DNA from: Erythroxylum novogranatense
Taxonomy: Eukaryota; Streptophyta; Magnoliopsida; Malpighiales; Erythroxylaceae
Direction: 5' to 3'
DNA length: 64,000 nucleotides
Assembly: GCA_029891385.1 (NCBI GenBank)
Contig: CM057235.1
Location: forward strand, 20,639,120 to 20,703,119
This document shows, piece by piece, positions 45,322-58,699 of the stretch. Each line of letters begins with the position of its first letter. Position 1 is the first letter of the stretch. Position numbers and translations under genes: made by a program. A model generated the notes under the pieces. It worked only from the letters and a program-made list of their open reading frames with translations. It did not search any database and was not told where the DNA came from.

Positions 45322-48133
45322 TTAGCGGTGAAGTTTCCTGCACAACATGTAGCTTTAGTATTTTAGGCATAACTTGTTTTGTAGTTATCCAAATGGAATA
45401 ATTTTTTATTTAAGTAAATTAGAGACATTAAGCTATAATTTTTCTGAACAAGTCATTTTGAAATTCTGATGCGAAGATTTCTAAAATTAGTCCTGAAGTT
45501 GAAGGAATGAGTTTGATTTTAGTGACTGACTAGTGTGAGCATGCCATCCTTCTGGGATGCATGTTTAGATGTCACTTAGGATGTTGGGCACGTGTTTTTC
45601 GAGGTCGGGGTGTCCAAAATAGCTACACCAAAATCTATGTTTTTACCCTTACAAATCTAGGCAAAGAATTAGAACACAGTTGTTCTTGTTATAGTCTTTG
45701 ATCTTAGCGAAAAACTATCCAATTCCCACCTTGGATTTATGATGATTTTGCATGCATGGAGAGTTGAATTAGCTTTATCTTTGAAGTGGAAATTTGAGCT
45801 ACGCAAGTAAGTAAAAGATTAATCATTATGGCATGTTATAATAGAAGGGTTATGATGATTGAATTGGGATGAATTATGTATGATGTTGATGATGAATTGT
45901 GCTAGAAATTGATACTTGAGCTTGGATATTTTTATGTCTAGTTTTTTATGTATAAAAACCATAGGTTATAGGTTGTTTCATGGATGAATTGGATTAGGAT
46001 TTGAAGTAAAATGAAGGTGAATTTATGTTAAAAAAAGGTGCTATTATAGTGATCTTGTAATGAGAAAGAATTAGGACTACATGTATGATCAAATGAATGA
46101 TAGTTTTTGTTTTGATTTTGATACATGAAAGACCATAAATTATGAATACCAAATGAATGATTTGAATTGGAATTGGATATGGAATTGATGAGGAATTAAC
46201 ACATAATTAAGATATAATTGAGGTATAAGTAATGGACTATGATGAAGATGTCTTAAATTTGGTATGAGATGTTAAAAGCTAGAAACAAATTGAAGGAAAA
46301 GGATGGTCAACCTTCAGTTCACTCATAAGTGAGAAAAGTTCAATTTTGTTCTTATATTTAAACCATATAAGGATAAGTTACTTTACTTAGGTGCAATAGG
46401 ATATGATTGGAGCTTGAAATAAACCTAGATAGTTGCTTGATTGATTTATTAAGTGTTTGGTAAGTTTAGGTTATTAATTGATGTTATAAGTTAAGGAATG
46501 GATTGTTTGATATCAATGTAAATAAATTTGAGAAGTATGAGTTGTTAATGGTATAAAGATGTTCTTATGAATGAAAATATGATTCAAAGTATATAGGTAA
46601 TTAATTAGGTATGATTGAATGAGAATTAGGAAATTGTGTGAATATATAATGTTAGGAAAGGATTGATGAATGTATGATTGATGAATTTAAAGTAATCAAA
46701 CTTACTTAAGCCATAACCTAATTGCAAACTAGATAAATTCAAGCTATAATGAATGCATGATCAAAACTTGTAAATAAGGATACATACCTGGGATAGACAA
46801 TTGAGCATGCAATGAACATAAGACATATATGCGTGTATGATGAGTACCCATTTGATTAAACAAGTTAGTAATGTGTAGATATATGTGCATTGCATGATAT
46901 AGAAGGACAAATTAAGTGTCCAAATCTAGACATTGTTAGATTATCATGACAATAGCTATCTGGAGTGTACCATGAGTTAACCTAGATGTTTCCTATCTAT
47001 GCTTGAATTCTTTTTTATTAACTTTCAGATTTTGAACTGTTATTAATATGATTGTGATATTCTATACATTGTTGGTATGAGGAGTTTGATATTTAGGATT
47101 GTATCGAAAGTGTTTCTAAATTGAATGTGCAATATGAAATGTGTTCTCAATTGTTTATTGAATGTCGGACTTAGATTCGATGAATATGATAAGTGACTGT
47201 GCAATTTGAATGAAAATTATTGATAACATATTGTGTGAAATGATGCATTCCATCATATGAATATGTATCATCAGATAAAAAAGTTGTGACTGGAGTGACC
47301 AATCTGAAAAGAGCTTAAAGGTGAAAAATGTGTACAAAGAGCCACAAGCTCAGTTATTAGTGAGCACAGTATCCACAAAGGGGCATGGGACAATATCTAA
47401 AAAGAGTTCGGTATCCAAAAGGGATATGAGACTGTAAATAGGTACTCGTTCACAACAAAATAATAATGAAAGTGGAATCTCATGTGCATAAGTATATAAT
47501 TACATGTATTAGGTGAATGATTGTGAAGACTTACTGAATTGTATTGATATAGAGATATGCAATGTTTGTGTACATGATGATGATATGAATGGTCGGATTC
47601 TTCTAAAATGATTATATTAAATATTTGTATTTATAATGTGCTTGTTGAAATATGATATATGTGTGTGTGTGTGTGTGTGTGTGATATATGGGATTTGATT
47701 CTAAAAAATATGATGTTTATGTTTTGACTTGAGTGAGCACATCGATGATGGTTCACTCATTGAGTTCACAAAATTCAAAAAAATTACAATGTGATTTTCA
47801 AGTACTAAGGAGACCTAGCTTCTAAATCAATCTAGTTGAAGTATAGTATTATCAATTTTGGGAACAAGAAATGGCTTAAAGGTCTGGTTAGCTGATATCT
47901 GAGGAGTTTAGATATAATGTGTCTGTTTAGTTTCTCATTTCATGTAGAACATTTTGTATAGAACAGTGAACTCACAGATTATTTGTAATGTCAATATATG
48001 GAGAGTTAAACGTAATGTTACAATGTAAGTTATATATCGTTTATAAAATGGGAAAAGTTGATCCTTAAAATACTTGTGTTTCTGTGATGCCATAATAAGT
48101 GAATATGATTGCTCTAACGTGCCATTCTCATAG
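45322..48133 (+). other. Unassigned LTR-like DNA, no gene
   Basis: The text has the style of a Ty3/gypsy LTR: GTGAGCACATCGATGATGGTTCACTC near 47735, and TATCCACAAAGGGGCATGGG then TTCGGTATCC near 47370-47415. I find no TG...CA pair or duplication to bound it. It may be the remainder of the LTR broken by the Athila-like element at 40798, a guess. It ends at the copia LTR. Includes a (GT)n run at 47660-47683. Confidence 0.35.
47660..47683. repeat. (GT)n microsatellite
   Basis: Twelve GT units between ATAT runs. Confidence 0.95.
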
Positions 48134-50060
48134 TGTTAGATTGGAAAAATAAAGCATGCACGATTTGGATAAAACAGTATATTTCAAAACTTTTTAGAAA
48201 TCAAAATTACAGTGGAAGCAATATAACCAAAACAACATGCCAGCCATATATGATACGGTATAAGGAAAATAATTTACATAATAATAAGATAGAAATTTTT
48301 TACTGACTCCTTCACTACAGCTTTAACTCCTAATTGTGCTAACCTATCCTCGGTACTGTATCCTCTCCTAGGTAATGTATGCTATTCTCATTATTGTATC
48401 CTCTTCTTGTTATTGTATCATTGACTAATCCAATCTACCACTTGTTCTTCTTGGTAACTTGGTTAACAAGATCTTTTGGTGGGAAAGGAAGAAGTGAAGT
48501 GCAACTAATGCATCACCTCCTTCCTTAATCAATCATAAAGAAGCCAATAAATGAGACTCTTCTCATTTATTTTAAGATGGCTATATGAAAAGACCAATAA
48601 CCAAAAAATTACATCTCATTTTTAGTTTTTGGTGATGAAAGAAGGAAGATGATTCATCAAATGCATATCTTGCTTCTTTAATCTAATAAATGCTAATAGT
48701 TTACATGCTACCATTAAAAGATCACCATTAAACCATTTAATGATAAGATCATTACTCCATTTAATGATGATAAAGCATGTTAAAAACCATCTTAAATATA
48801 GCAAACTAATGTTAAATGTGCAGCTTCACATTTACCCCATTAAAACTGAAAATCCACCTCCTTTATCTTTAATAACTTTGTTTTAATCTAATTAATCTAA
48901 TTAAACCAAAGTTTAGCTCATTTCTAAATGTTCATATGGGCTTTTAATTAACAATTAATCAAAGTAAGCCCAAATTTCAATCATGGGCTTTAAAACCTCT
49001 ATTTGTATTTCTTTCTTTATTTGATAACCTTCCTAGAAGCCAAATGAGGAATCTAATTAGACTTATATAATTTAAGCTCCAATAAGCCTGGAATTAATTT
49101 AATCTCATTAAAATTAATTCCAGCTTGTTAACTAAATGTTATTTCACTAAAGACAATTAGTTGAACTCTTGAATTACTAAATATTATGAGAACACATGTT
49201 TCAAATATGATGTCCAATTGCAAACTTTAATATGAACCATATTATAGACATCCACACAATAAAGGGTAAAATTACCATTTTGCCCTTATGTTGGTTTTTC
49301 TTTCTAGATATCCCATTTTACTCTATATGGTGATTAATATCTCATTGTGTTAAGACTTGATGGGTAGCTAGTCTATCAAACTACCGAAGTCAGTTTAATC
49401 ACCAATCCCTATAAAACATCTAGAAGTGATGATATCACTATAAACTCTTTATTTGAGTAAATGTTTCTTGATACATGTTTTAATTAATAATTCCAACATG
49501 TAGACACTGGATTGATACTTTGTAAAAAGCCATTATGATCATATCAAAAATTATAATGAAACCCATATGAGTTCACTACTCATCAAGATTGTGGTCCATA
49601 ATAAGTGAATGCTTAAGTTGTATATTTTAAGATTAAAGTAACGACCCACTTTATTCTTTAAAACATACTTGATTCCAGGTTCATTTAGTAGTGCCATTAT
49701 CGATAGTGAACTACTATTATGATATGAAACTCATCATTCCCTTGAATTCAACTCTTTTACTTGCACAGAGATAAATCGCAACACTACAGTCTAACCCATA
49801 ATCAATCGACCAACTTGATTATTCAACTATGAATCCATTATTTTAGATTCTTATAATATACATGTTTTACATACATCTCTATGTATATGTGTATTATCTA
49901 AAAAGAATCTCAGTACCTTATAACTAGATATATAATTCTCATAAAACCAAACTCTTTTTTTTAATAATAAATATTTTCATTATAAAAGTAACTGAAAGAA
50001 AATTAAGTTATAAGTAAATAAATTTGCTTTCCAGGACACTATATTTATATAATTGCAACA
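48134..50060 (-). repeat. 3' LTR of the truncated copia element
   Basis: TG...CA block of 1927 bp placed directly after a purine tract in the element's orientation. It is long for copia and similar in length to the LTRs of the 13.7-kb element, but I see no sequence match between them. The short open frames inside are without similarity. Confidence 0.7.
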
Positions 50061-50600
50061 ATCTCCCACTTTCCTTAAAGCATGTTTGACATATCCCTCA
50101 TTTTCATCCCTTAGATAACCCGCAAAACTCTTTTGAGACAATGTCTTCATAAATGGATCAACAAGGTTTTGCTCTGTGGGAATCTTTACCACATTCACCT
50201 CACCACGTTGTATTGTCTCCCTTATGAGATGATAATTTCTCTCAATTTGTTTGGAAGCTTTATGGTTCAGAGGCTCTTTGGAATCAGTCACTGCCCCACT
50301 ATTATCATAATAAAATGTAATGGCCTTTTTTGCCTCAGGAACCACCTCCAAATCTTTTAGGAACTTACAGAGCCAGACTGCTTCTTTTACTGCTTCATAA
50401 ATAACATCATACTCAGTCTCTATAGTCAAATCAGCAACACAAGATTGCTTGGTACTCCTCTAGACTATGGCTCCACCTTCTAAAACAAATATAGAACCAG
50501 AAGTTGATTTCCTTGAATCAATATCTGATTGGAAATCAAAATCTGTATATCTTGTAGGAATAAGGTTATTTTTAGAGTAAACAAGAATTCAGTTCTTCGT
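49980..50600 (-). pseudogene. Copia RNase H remnant
   Basis: The 149-codon open piece 49980-50429 reads TEYDVIYEAVKEAVWLCKFL (RNase H motif, normally TEAEYIA...AAKEAVWL), then YYDNSGAVTDSKEPLNHKAS and KQIERNYHLIRETIQRGEVN. The end is NLVDPFMKTL (usually NIADPFTKTL). KEAVWL-KFL-DLEVVP parallels the element at 13.7-23.4 kb, so both may be of one broad lineage. The frame runs over into the LTR at its end. Confidence 0.85.
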
Positions 50601-51480
50601 CCTACGAAGATACTTAAGTATACACTTCACCGCAGTCTAATGCTCCATTCCTGGATTAGACTAAAATCTACTTATCAGTCCCACTGCATAACAGATGTCT
50701 AGTCTATTGTAAAACATATCATATATTAATCTTCCAATTGTCGAAACTTATGGAATGTTTTGCATGTGTTCGACCTCATCTTGGGTTTTAGGAGCTTGCT
50801 CCTTTGAAATTTTGATTCCATGTTTATTAGGTGTGAAACCTCTTTTGGATTCTTGCATGGCAATATTATTGACCATGTTCTCAATGTAGGTTATTTGAGA
50901 CAAGGCTATTAGTTTGTTCTTACAATCCCTTATAAATTTTATCCCTACAATATAGCTAGCCTTTCCTAAATCCTTTATTGAGAACTATTCATTTAGTTAT
51001 CCCTTAACTGTAGATAACATTCCTACATCATTCCTAATAAGTAAAATGTCATCAACATATAGCATTAGCAAAGTAATCTTGCCTTCTTGTATCCTTTTAT
51101 AGAAATAAGGTCATACGTTTTGATAGACTTATCAAACCTAATGTTCTAAGACCTAGATGCTTGTTTAAGCCCATAAATGAACCTTTGCAATATGCATACC
51201 TTATGCTCATTTCCTAGCTCAATGAATCCTTCTCGTTGGGCTATATAAATGGTCTCCTCAAGATCACCATTAAGAAATACAGTCTTGACATTGCCATATT
51301 TCATAATTGAAATAGGCTGCTATGGCCAAAAGAATTCTGATGAACTTAAACATGGCAACAAAAGAAAATGTCTCTTTATAGTTTACACCATCCTTCTAAA
51401 TACAACCTTTAGCTACCAATCTAGCTTTAAAGGTCTCTATCTTTCCATCTGATCCTCTTTTCCTTTTACACCCTATGGAT
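50600..51480 (-). pseudogene. Copia reverse transcriptase remnant
   Basis: In shifted minus frames: KARLVAKG, VNYKETFSFVAMFKFIRILL and YEIWQ near 51420-51290; RFIYGLKQASRS near 51190; and MLYVDDILLI at about 51068-51040, with the catalytic YVDD preserved. Stops and a frameshift after YEIWQ inactivate it. It joins the RNase H remnant below. Confidence 0.8.
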
Positions 51481-51499
51481 TCACATCTGGTGGTAGATC

Positions 51500-51988
51500 T
51501 ACAAGGATTTAGACTTTATTGGTGTACATGGAATCTATTTCTGATTCCATTGCCTTGAGCCATTTTTCTACATCAACATCATTGATAGCATATATATAAG
51601 TAATAATATCCGTTTCTTCTTAGTCTAAGATGGCTATAATACCTTTAACTAGACCTAGATACTTGTCTGGTTGTCTCACAACCCTTCCATTACGTCTAGG
51701 CATTACTTGATGTTTAGGTTGCTCTTTCGATTTAACTCTTGAATCCATTTCGATATCTTGTTCTACTATATCCAAATCAAGTCTTGGTTTGGATGTAATA
51801 GCTAACTCTTTTAGTACTACTTCACTTCTTCCTTTATGATTTCTCACAAACTCTTCCTTTAGGAAGGTTGCATTTGTCAACATAATACCTTTTTGTCCTA
51901 AGGAGTATAAAAATAATACCGTAGAGTACCCATAGGATATCCTACAAAGAAACATACTTTTAACCTTGGTTCTATCTTTGTAGATTCA
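51500..51988 (-). pseudogene. Copia integrase C-terminal remnant
   Basis: STKIEPRLKVCFFVGYPMGT (usual pattern S-KL-P-S--C-FVGYP-GTKGY) at 51980-51920 and then the open piece 51620-51955 with GIMLTNATFLKEEFV and RRNGRVVRQPDKY. It is cut off at 51988, immediately after the first residues of this motif, where a gypsy-type sequence begins. Confidence 0.75.
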
Positions 51989-52036
51989 TGTTGGACCCCG
52001 TTTCTAGAGTCTAACTATCGCTCTGATACCACAAGA
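51989..52036 (-). other. Orphan gypsy leader with inverted primer-binding site
   Basis: On the minus strand: LTR-like end CCAACA, 5-nt spacer TCTTG, primer site TGGTATCAGAGC (52031-52020), GATA, then GTTAGACTCTAGAAACGGGG and TCCAACA. The LTR end, 5-nt spacer and primer-site arrangement matches 56955-56977 on the other strand. It is a scrap of a minus-strand gypsy element at the junction with the truncated copia. Confidence 0.5.
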
Positions 52037-55000
52037 TGTTGGAACTCGTTTTTGGAGCCCAACAACTGATTTGGATGCCAAAAGATATTTGACTCAATTC
52101 TCAAAACGAATTCTAAGAAGACCGTTCGGGGAAGTTGCGAGAGGGTGGTGTGAAAGAAAAGTGGAAAGTATTGCATTTATACTAAGATCTTAGCGTGGCA
52201 TATAGCTCGCCACGGTGAACCCATAGAATTATCTCCTTGGACCCTTCTTTTGCTCTAGTAATCCAAATGAGGTGATTCTTGATTTTGATTAAACTAAAGA
52301 AATAGAGCTACAAATGTTATGAAGGACTCGAGTTTCAATTTAGTCTTTAAGGCTGTCAATTTTTGAATGGAAATAAAGTGCTGGAAAATATTGTAGCATA
52401 TGAATGACCCGGAATGTTTAGAGCATAACTTTTGGTGTAGTGCACCAAATTAAATAATTTTGGTGTCATTATGAAATTAAGACAATGAGGAACGTTTCTC
52501 TAGAAGGAAGTTTTAGCAAATTCCTTCAATTTGATAGTGAGAAAATTGTCCTAAAGTAAGCTTGAATTAAGATGAGTTTAGGGGCAATTTTGAAAGTTTA
52601 CTTAAAGGGTCAAGTTTGAAGGCCAATATGGAGGGGCTTTCTAGTCTTTTGGCCTTCATTAATGACATAGCACTAAGGGTTGCCGTTTAAAGCAAGAGGA
52701 AGGCACGAAATTGGCATGAAATAAGAACAAAACAAAAGAAATGAAAGAAGAGTGAAGGGAGGAGCTTCGGATGGGCGATGGAGAAGAAGAAAAGAGAGGA
52801 AGTCTAGGGTTTGACATTTTGAGGGCTTCTAGCATAATCTTTGAGTGGATCCAAGGGAAAAACAATGGAAGATGATGAAAGCTTTCAATAGGGACCAAGA
52901 AAAATCCGAAATTTTGAAGGTTGAAGATAAGAGCAATTTTTTATCTTTGAGTTTTTAGTAAATTTTTGGTTTAGATTCCTTGAAAATAGTATGGGTTTGT
53001 GATTTATGAAATCAATTTTGAGGATTATGTTAATTATGATGTTGAATTTGGGCTAATTGGTTTAGGTAATTTTAAATTGGAAGAAGAAAAGAAGAAATGC
53101 ACAAATTGATGATTGGGACAAGCTTCTAGCATTGATTCGAGGTGGGTAATGTGTTTATGTTTTGAATTATAAGCATATTATGTGATTTTGAAAAATCAAG
53201 AAGCAAATTATTTACAAATTATTAGTTGTATTAATGTTTAAAATTATGATTTCAAGGATTAAATTCCTTGATTTGAATGATTTTAAGAAATTGCAAGAAT
53301 TATGAAATTTATTGTTTTCCAAGTATTTGAATAATTTGATAATTGTTGTTAAGATTTATTAAATTGAAATAATTGAGGATTTTATTGTTGATTAAAAGAT
53401 GAAATTGCTATATGAACTTTGGATACTAATTGTGCATTGTGAATTGTGAATTGGAATGTGTTTGATTTAAGATTTAAAGAAATTTCTATGGATTATGTAG
53501 TCATTACGTTTTGAAGGATTTTGTTAAGATTTTATTAAATTTCAAATGTTTTTGGAAGATTTTGATAAATTTAGAAAATTTCTGAAATTCTTCATTTATT
53601 GGATTTCGAAAATCAAGTATGTACAAAGGTTTGAAAATTAAGAAATTGATCCAATCGTTAAATTAATTGTTTTGAAAGATTGGATAAATTGTCAAATTTC
53701 GCTTCGGATGATTTGATAAAATAAATACAATTATTATATTCATTTGTTTTAAATGATTTTTTGCAAATTATGAAAAGGTTGCTTTCAAGAAGTAAATTGC
53801 TTTAAAATTTATTGTTTATAGTTTTGAAAAGTCAAGAAGAAGATTACAATGTTTCAAAATTATTGTTTTGAATGAGTTGAATTATTGATGAAATTGTTTG
53901 GGCAATTTAATATAATGATTCAATTATTTCATTAAATGGTTTTGAGTGTTTTGAGAAATTGTTATAAGTTTTAAATATTTTGATAAATTATAAAAATTTG
54001 GAAATTATAAAAGTGTTACTTTCATTGGTTTTGAAAATGACTTGAAAAATTGTTACAAAAGTTTAATTCTTTGTTTTTAAAATGATTTGTAAAATTGATC
54101 GAAAAGTTTAGAAAGAAAGTTTGAACAATCAAGAAAGGAAAATAATTATGAAATTTATTGTTTCCGAATGATTTTGAAAAATTGCTATGATTTTTTATTT
54201 CCTTGTTTGTGCATGTTTGAGACATTGAACATGTATTTGATTGTTTATGAGATTAATTGATGTATTGAGTTTGCATTTGAATTGTTATATCAATGTGTGT
54301 GAAATTGTGAATGTGAATGTGTCGAGTACGACATGATATGAAAATATGAAAAATTGAGTTTCCGAAAAGTGCCTTCGGGCAATCTGATTTTCAAGCATGA
54401 ATATGTGTTATATGGGTTTGGTTAGGTCCCATAAGTAGAGTCAGTACACTGGTCTCATTTTTAAAGGCTTCACTCGCCTGCCCGCTAGTGGCATTGGAGC
54501 TCCGATATTAGACTCCCATAAGTTCACGACTACACTAGACCGCTATGCGGGAAAAGTGTAGTACGTTCTGTTCAAGGTTGCACAGGACCGCTATACGGGA
54601 ATGTGCAGTATGTTCCATTTTGGACCAACCCAAACCAATTGATGTGTTACGTGTTTTTTATTTTTGCTTGTGATGCATTCGTGTGTTAAATTTGTTCGTG
54701 ATTTGTGAAGAATTTGAAAAATTGGAGAAATGTTTAATTGTAAATTTTTCTGCCGTGAAATTATTTGAAATTGAGTATGAACGATTTGAAAAGTTTTTGG
54801 AAAATAAGCTTCAGATGAATTTTTCCTACTGTGAGGTTTGATAAAATGGTCAGAGTTTTTAGAAAGTAATTTTACTTATGTTTCAATTTATAAACGTATT
54901 ATCCACGAGCTGTCAAGCTCACCCCCCTTTCATGCCCATCTCCAGGTTTCGAGCAGGAGATCGGATGAAAGAGAGTCAAGCCATCTGCTCGTTTTTGTTT

Positions 55001-55926
55001 AAATTGTAGATTGTGTATTGTGGGATTTTGGAAATGTTTTGTAAATGGCTTGGATTGCCATAAGGGTTTTGTAAGTATTTAATTATGATATGTATGGTTT
55101 ATGAAATTTTATGAGACCTTGAGTTATGGAGTTGGACTTGGGTATGGCTATGGATTGTGCATTATAGTTTTGTATGTAAATTGAGTTGCGGTATCAATGT
55201 GTTTTGGATGTGGATAAATTTGATGGATTGAGGCTTATTGAAGTGTTTTAGAAATAGGATTGCGTTTGTTTATATTGAGTTTCCAGACGGGAGATCCGAG
55301 GATTTTGATGATTGTGTGATTGAGCTGGTTTATAGAAGTGAATTTTTAAACTCTTTGCAGGTTTGGGTTAGTTAAAATGCAGCCGTTATACTGCCGAATT
55401 TTTGGTTCAAATAAAGATAGAAAAAAATAAGAATTGATAAAAACATGAATTTTTTGGGATTTGCATGAATGTAGAAGAATAAGTTTTTATGAATTGAGAT
55501 AAAATGAATAAGAAAGAAAAAGAAAGGAAAAAATTATACCGTTTCAGATAGGGTTAGTCTTTAGGTTTCCAACGTGATGCTTTTCTAAAGTGTATGTTAT
55601 CGGATGTCGGCACTAGTGTTTCAGTTCGATTGCACCGTTTGGTTGTTTTGTTTCCGAGCCAATTCGACAATTCGATTTGTGTTCGCTTCACTTTTGATTC
55701 TTTCGTCTTATGTTTCTGTTTCGGTTTCTTTCGCTTTACGATTCGATTTCGCTTTTGTTTTTGTTTTCGCTTTTCGCTTGTTTTGCTTCGATTCGTTTGT
55801 ATTTTTTTTCGCATTTTATTTCGAATCGCCTTCCGATTCGATTTGTCTAAATTGAATTAGCTTTGGTTTCAGTAATTTTCTTTTCGTTTTCCGGTTGGGG
55901 CTCGGTCTCTGGATCGAGTCCCAACA
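52037..55926 (+). mobile_element. LTR of family A/B, 3.9 kb
   Basis: Starts TGTTGGAACTCG and ends GGATCGAGTCCCAACA. It contains the family blocks CGCCTGCCCGCTAGTGGC (near 54477) and GCTCACCCCCCTTTCATGCC with ATCTCCAGG (near 54921). The first 1.1 kb parallels the chromovirus 3' LTR (GGTGATTCTTGATTTTGATT at 52271 and AATAATTCTTGATCTGGATT at 60065). The flanks CAAGA and GAATA do not match. It joins directly to the chromovirus 5' LTR remnant. It may be a solo LTR that inserted there and then lost flanking DNA, or part of a recombinant 5' LTR. Confidence 0.6.
55593..55860. repeat. TTCG-rich irregular repeat
   Basis: Pyrimidine-rich text with recurrent TTCG, TTCGATTCG and TTCGCTTTT, near the end of the 52-56 kb LTR. 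It produces overlapping open frames on both strands (55554-55860) that I do not call. Confidence 0.7.
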
Positions 55927-56960
55927 GAATATATGTTAAATTGTTTGAATTTGACTTGTTGAAAAATACATGATGATTTTATTTTGTTATGCTGTGAAAG
56001 AAGCATGATATTTTGATATAATTAAATTGTGATTTTAATTAATATTATGCCATTGAATTGTATCGTGGCATTTTGTTTTGAATGGAAAGAAGAAAGAGAA
56101 TGAAAATTATAAAAGAATTTCTTTTTGATAAAATGAATTTGAGCATTGATTATGTGCTTTGTTTGGATGAGAGAAGAACCGTTTCGTAGTATAAAAAGCC
56201 TTCACCCGCTGCCCGCTTGTGGCCCACGAGATCCGAAAGATGGACTCATTTTGTTCACAAAGTAAATTTTGGTTTCTCTGTTTTGCTCCACTGAACCCCT
56301 CGAGCCATTAGTTTGTGTATTGCATTTTAAATTGTCAAGTATGAAGCATATTGAGTGTTATGTGTTATAAGTTTGAGTTAAATTGATGAATGTTTAAATT
56401 GCTTCAATAAAGAACGATTGCTAGAATTAATAGAAATATATATATACATATGCTTGACTTTGTTCAATTGCCAATGGCTATATATATATTAGCCACTGAG
56501 CTGTGTAGCTCACCCCACGTTTCCCTCCTCAGGTGAAGAAAGAGAAGATTAGCAATCCTTGCAAGGCATTGAAACTCCAAGATAGTTGAAGACTTTTGTA
56601 ATGAAGTTAGTTCAGGAAATTTTGTAATTTAGAATCATGTTAAACATAAGCATTCAAATTGTATCGGGTGTCTTTCGTATTTTTTGTATTTTGTATCTTG
56701 TAATAAATCAAAGTGGTGGTTTTTTTAAATGTAAAGATGTTTTGAAAACAAGCATTGTGTTCTGTGATGTGCCCAAGTAATTTCTGAAACTCTGATGCGC
56801 TCAATAATGTTTGCATCTTTGTAACAAAAAATTGTTTTAAATAAATTGGGTCGATTTGATTTTCGGTTTTTTGCTTACGCTTCAATTGTTTAAAAAATTT
56901 GCATTGAGTTTTGACCGTTATTTGTCTCCAAATGTTGGGCTCTAGAAGCGGGGTCCAGCA
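55927..56960 (+). repeat. 5' LTR remnant of the chromovirus
   Basis: Nearly collinear with 62931-63971, sharing TTGTTGAAAAATACATGATG-type text, the CTCGAGCCATT block, AGCCACTGAGCTGTGTAGCT and the end ...GGGGTCCAGCA. A 16-bp stretch around CACGTGCACGTC, present at 63195, is missing at about 56198. Confidence 0.85.
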
Positions 56961-56965
56961 TTGTT

Positions 56966-56977
56966 TGGTATCAGAGC
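56966..56977 (+). promoter_or_regulatory. Primer-binding site of the chromovirus
   Basis: TGGTATCAGAGC after the 5-nt spacer TTGTT following the LTR end; initiator Met tRNA type. Confidence 0.85.
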
Positions 56978-57148
56978 TTAGGCTTTTTCCTAGACTTTAC
57001 ATTATGGGATGAATTGTGTGCTATGTGATTTTTTGTTGTATTGAGAATTGATGTGTTGCATTAAGTGACATGCATATCATGCATACATATAGGAAATAAG
57101 ATTAAAATGGAAGTAAGTCGAAAGATGGTGTCTTATCAAAGGAGTAAA

Positions 57149-57262
57149 ATGCCACCTCGTAAAAGAATAAGAGAAGTTTTGCAAGGATCTATTGTATATG
57201 ATTCCTCATCATTTGAGAAGGGTACTGATGAGTATATAATCTCAATAATTGCAACCATATGA
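57149..57262 (+). pseudogene. Chromovirus gag start
   Basis: An ATG at 57149 opens MPPRKRIREVLQGS, the kind of start (MPPR-R) common in plant chromovirus gag. It stops at 57260 after about 37 codons. The track extends upstream to 57065 in the same frame, but that part is leader. The retroviral gag core and zinc knuckle are not recognisable in the following 1.5 kb, where stops are frequent. Confidence 0.5.
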
Positions 57263-58699
57263 GTTGCATGTATGAACTTCTATTAAGAGTTTAGACTAGT
57301 AGAAACGATGAGAAGAATGGTATTTGGTTAGAGTGTAAGATTAGGAAAGTTGTGGATATTTAGAAATAAGAAATATGGCGTAGTCCGATATGTTAGATAT
57401 AGATGTAGTATCTGTGGTTGTGTCAACGAATAAAGTAACAGAATTTCGTGGGATATGTACTTGAATTGATACGGATGTGAAAATATTTCCATGAGTTGAC
57501 TTAAAAAGAGATAAAGACAGGGTAAAAATGACAAGATTTAAGGTGTACAAGCAAGGTGGAATTGAAAGGTTGACTTCGGAATTTATGATCAAGTATAAGA
57601 TTTTATTAGTGAAGTTGAGATTTGAATTTCAAGATGGATATATATTTATGCTCCTAAATTAATTAAGAATGTATGTAAGGAAAGTGAAACAAAGGATAGT
57701 GATATATGTAGAGGTTCTAAAGGTTATGTCGACTAGTTATTGTGAGTACATATTTGATAATGTGATTAAATTGGTGGATAATATGATTGAGTACATACAA
57801 GATTTATATTTGGATATGGTATAGGAATAAAGGAATATGCCTCTTATTTCATTGGGTTTTATTATGGAGGATATTTTGATCATGTAAAGTGTGACAGAGA
57901 CTGAAATTATAGAAATGTCAAGAACAGTTGAAATTGATCTGATCAAGGGGTTAAGAATGGTTGAAACAACATTGATGAACATAGTTGATTGATAAAGATT
58001 ATGGAAATAGTGCAGATGATTGAGGTCAGAAGTCATTTGAGGTAGAGATGTTTTATCAAATCATATTGGATGAATTAAATGTTTTGTTTCGAGGAATGAA
58101 TGAATATTTAATGAATTAGAAGTGAATATTGGAGTTCTATCCCTAAGGGAGACTCAAGTAGAAGAGGTAGAGTATGCTACTGAGAATGTATGTATATTGC
58201 TTGATGAAAAGTATCCAACTACATGAGTGGATTTTAGGAAATTGAGATAACACTATGGCTAATGTGAGGAGAACTTAGATCCACATTATATTCTATGAGA
58301 ATATGCGAAGGAGATATAAATTAGATTTTGATGAATGTGTTACCAAAGCAAGAATTTAAGTTACAAATAAATTGAAATGTGAGGAGAAACTAGTATGAAT
58401 GAGCAAATATTAGAATAAGCCAATGTGAAATACGAGGAAATCTAAAGAATGGAGAAGATCATTTAAGAAAGGTGAGTCAATTGGGAAATTGAAAATAACG
58501 CGAGATAATGTTACCTCATTGAGAAATTAGTTATTTAAGGAATTAGGAGAGCTAATCGTGGGCATATGGAGTTTGATAACAATCGTTCGAGTTAACAATT
58601 GCCCCGATAGTACCATGGTATTGAAGATTAAAGTGATATAAGCGAAATTTGATGATGTATTAAAGATATTTGAAATTTTGAGAAGAATGGTAGAATGTT

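Larger units (their letters stand above)
48134..51988 (-). mobile_element. 5'-truncated Ty1/copia element
   Basis: A minus-strand copia with its 3' LTR at 48134-50060 (TGTTGCAATTATAT...CCAATCTAACA, 1927 bp). The purine tract GGAAAGTGGGAGAT lies next to it (50061-50076). Pol remnants run upstream to 51988, where the integrase C-terminal region is cut. Gag, protease, most of integrase and the 5' LTR are missing. The breakpoint abuts a gypsy-type sequence with an inverted primer site. There is no partner for the left flank CATAG. Confidence 0.8.

Noticed and set aside
52037..55926. Inverted terminal sequences TGTTGG...CCAACA considered as a DNA transposon
   Set aside because: Related copies are followed by a tRNA primer site and preceded by a purine tract, so these are LTR ends; no transposase is visible.
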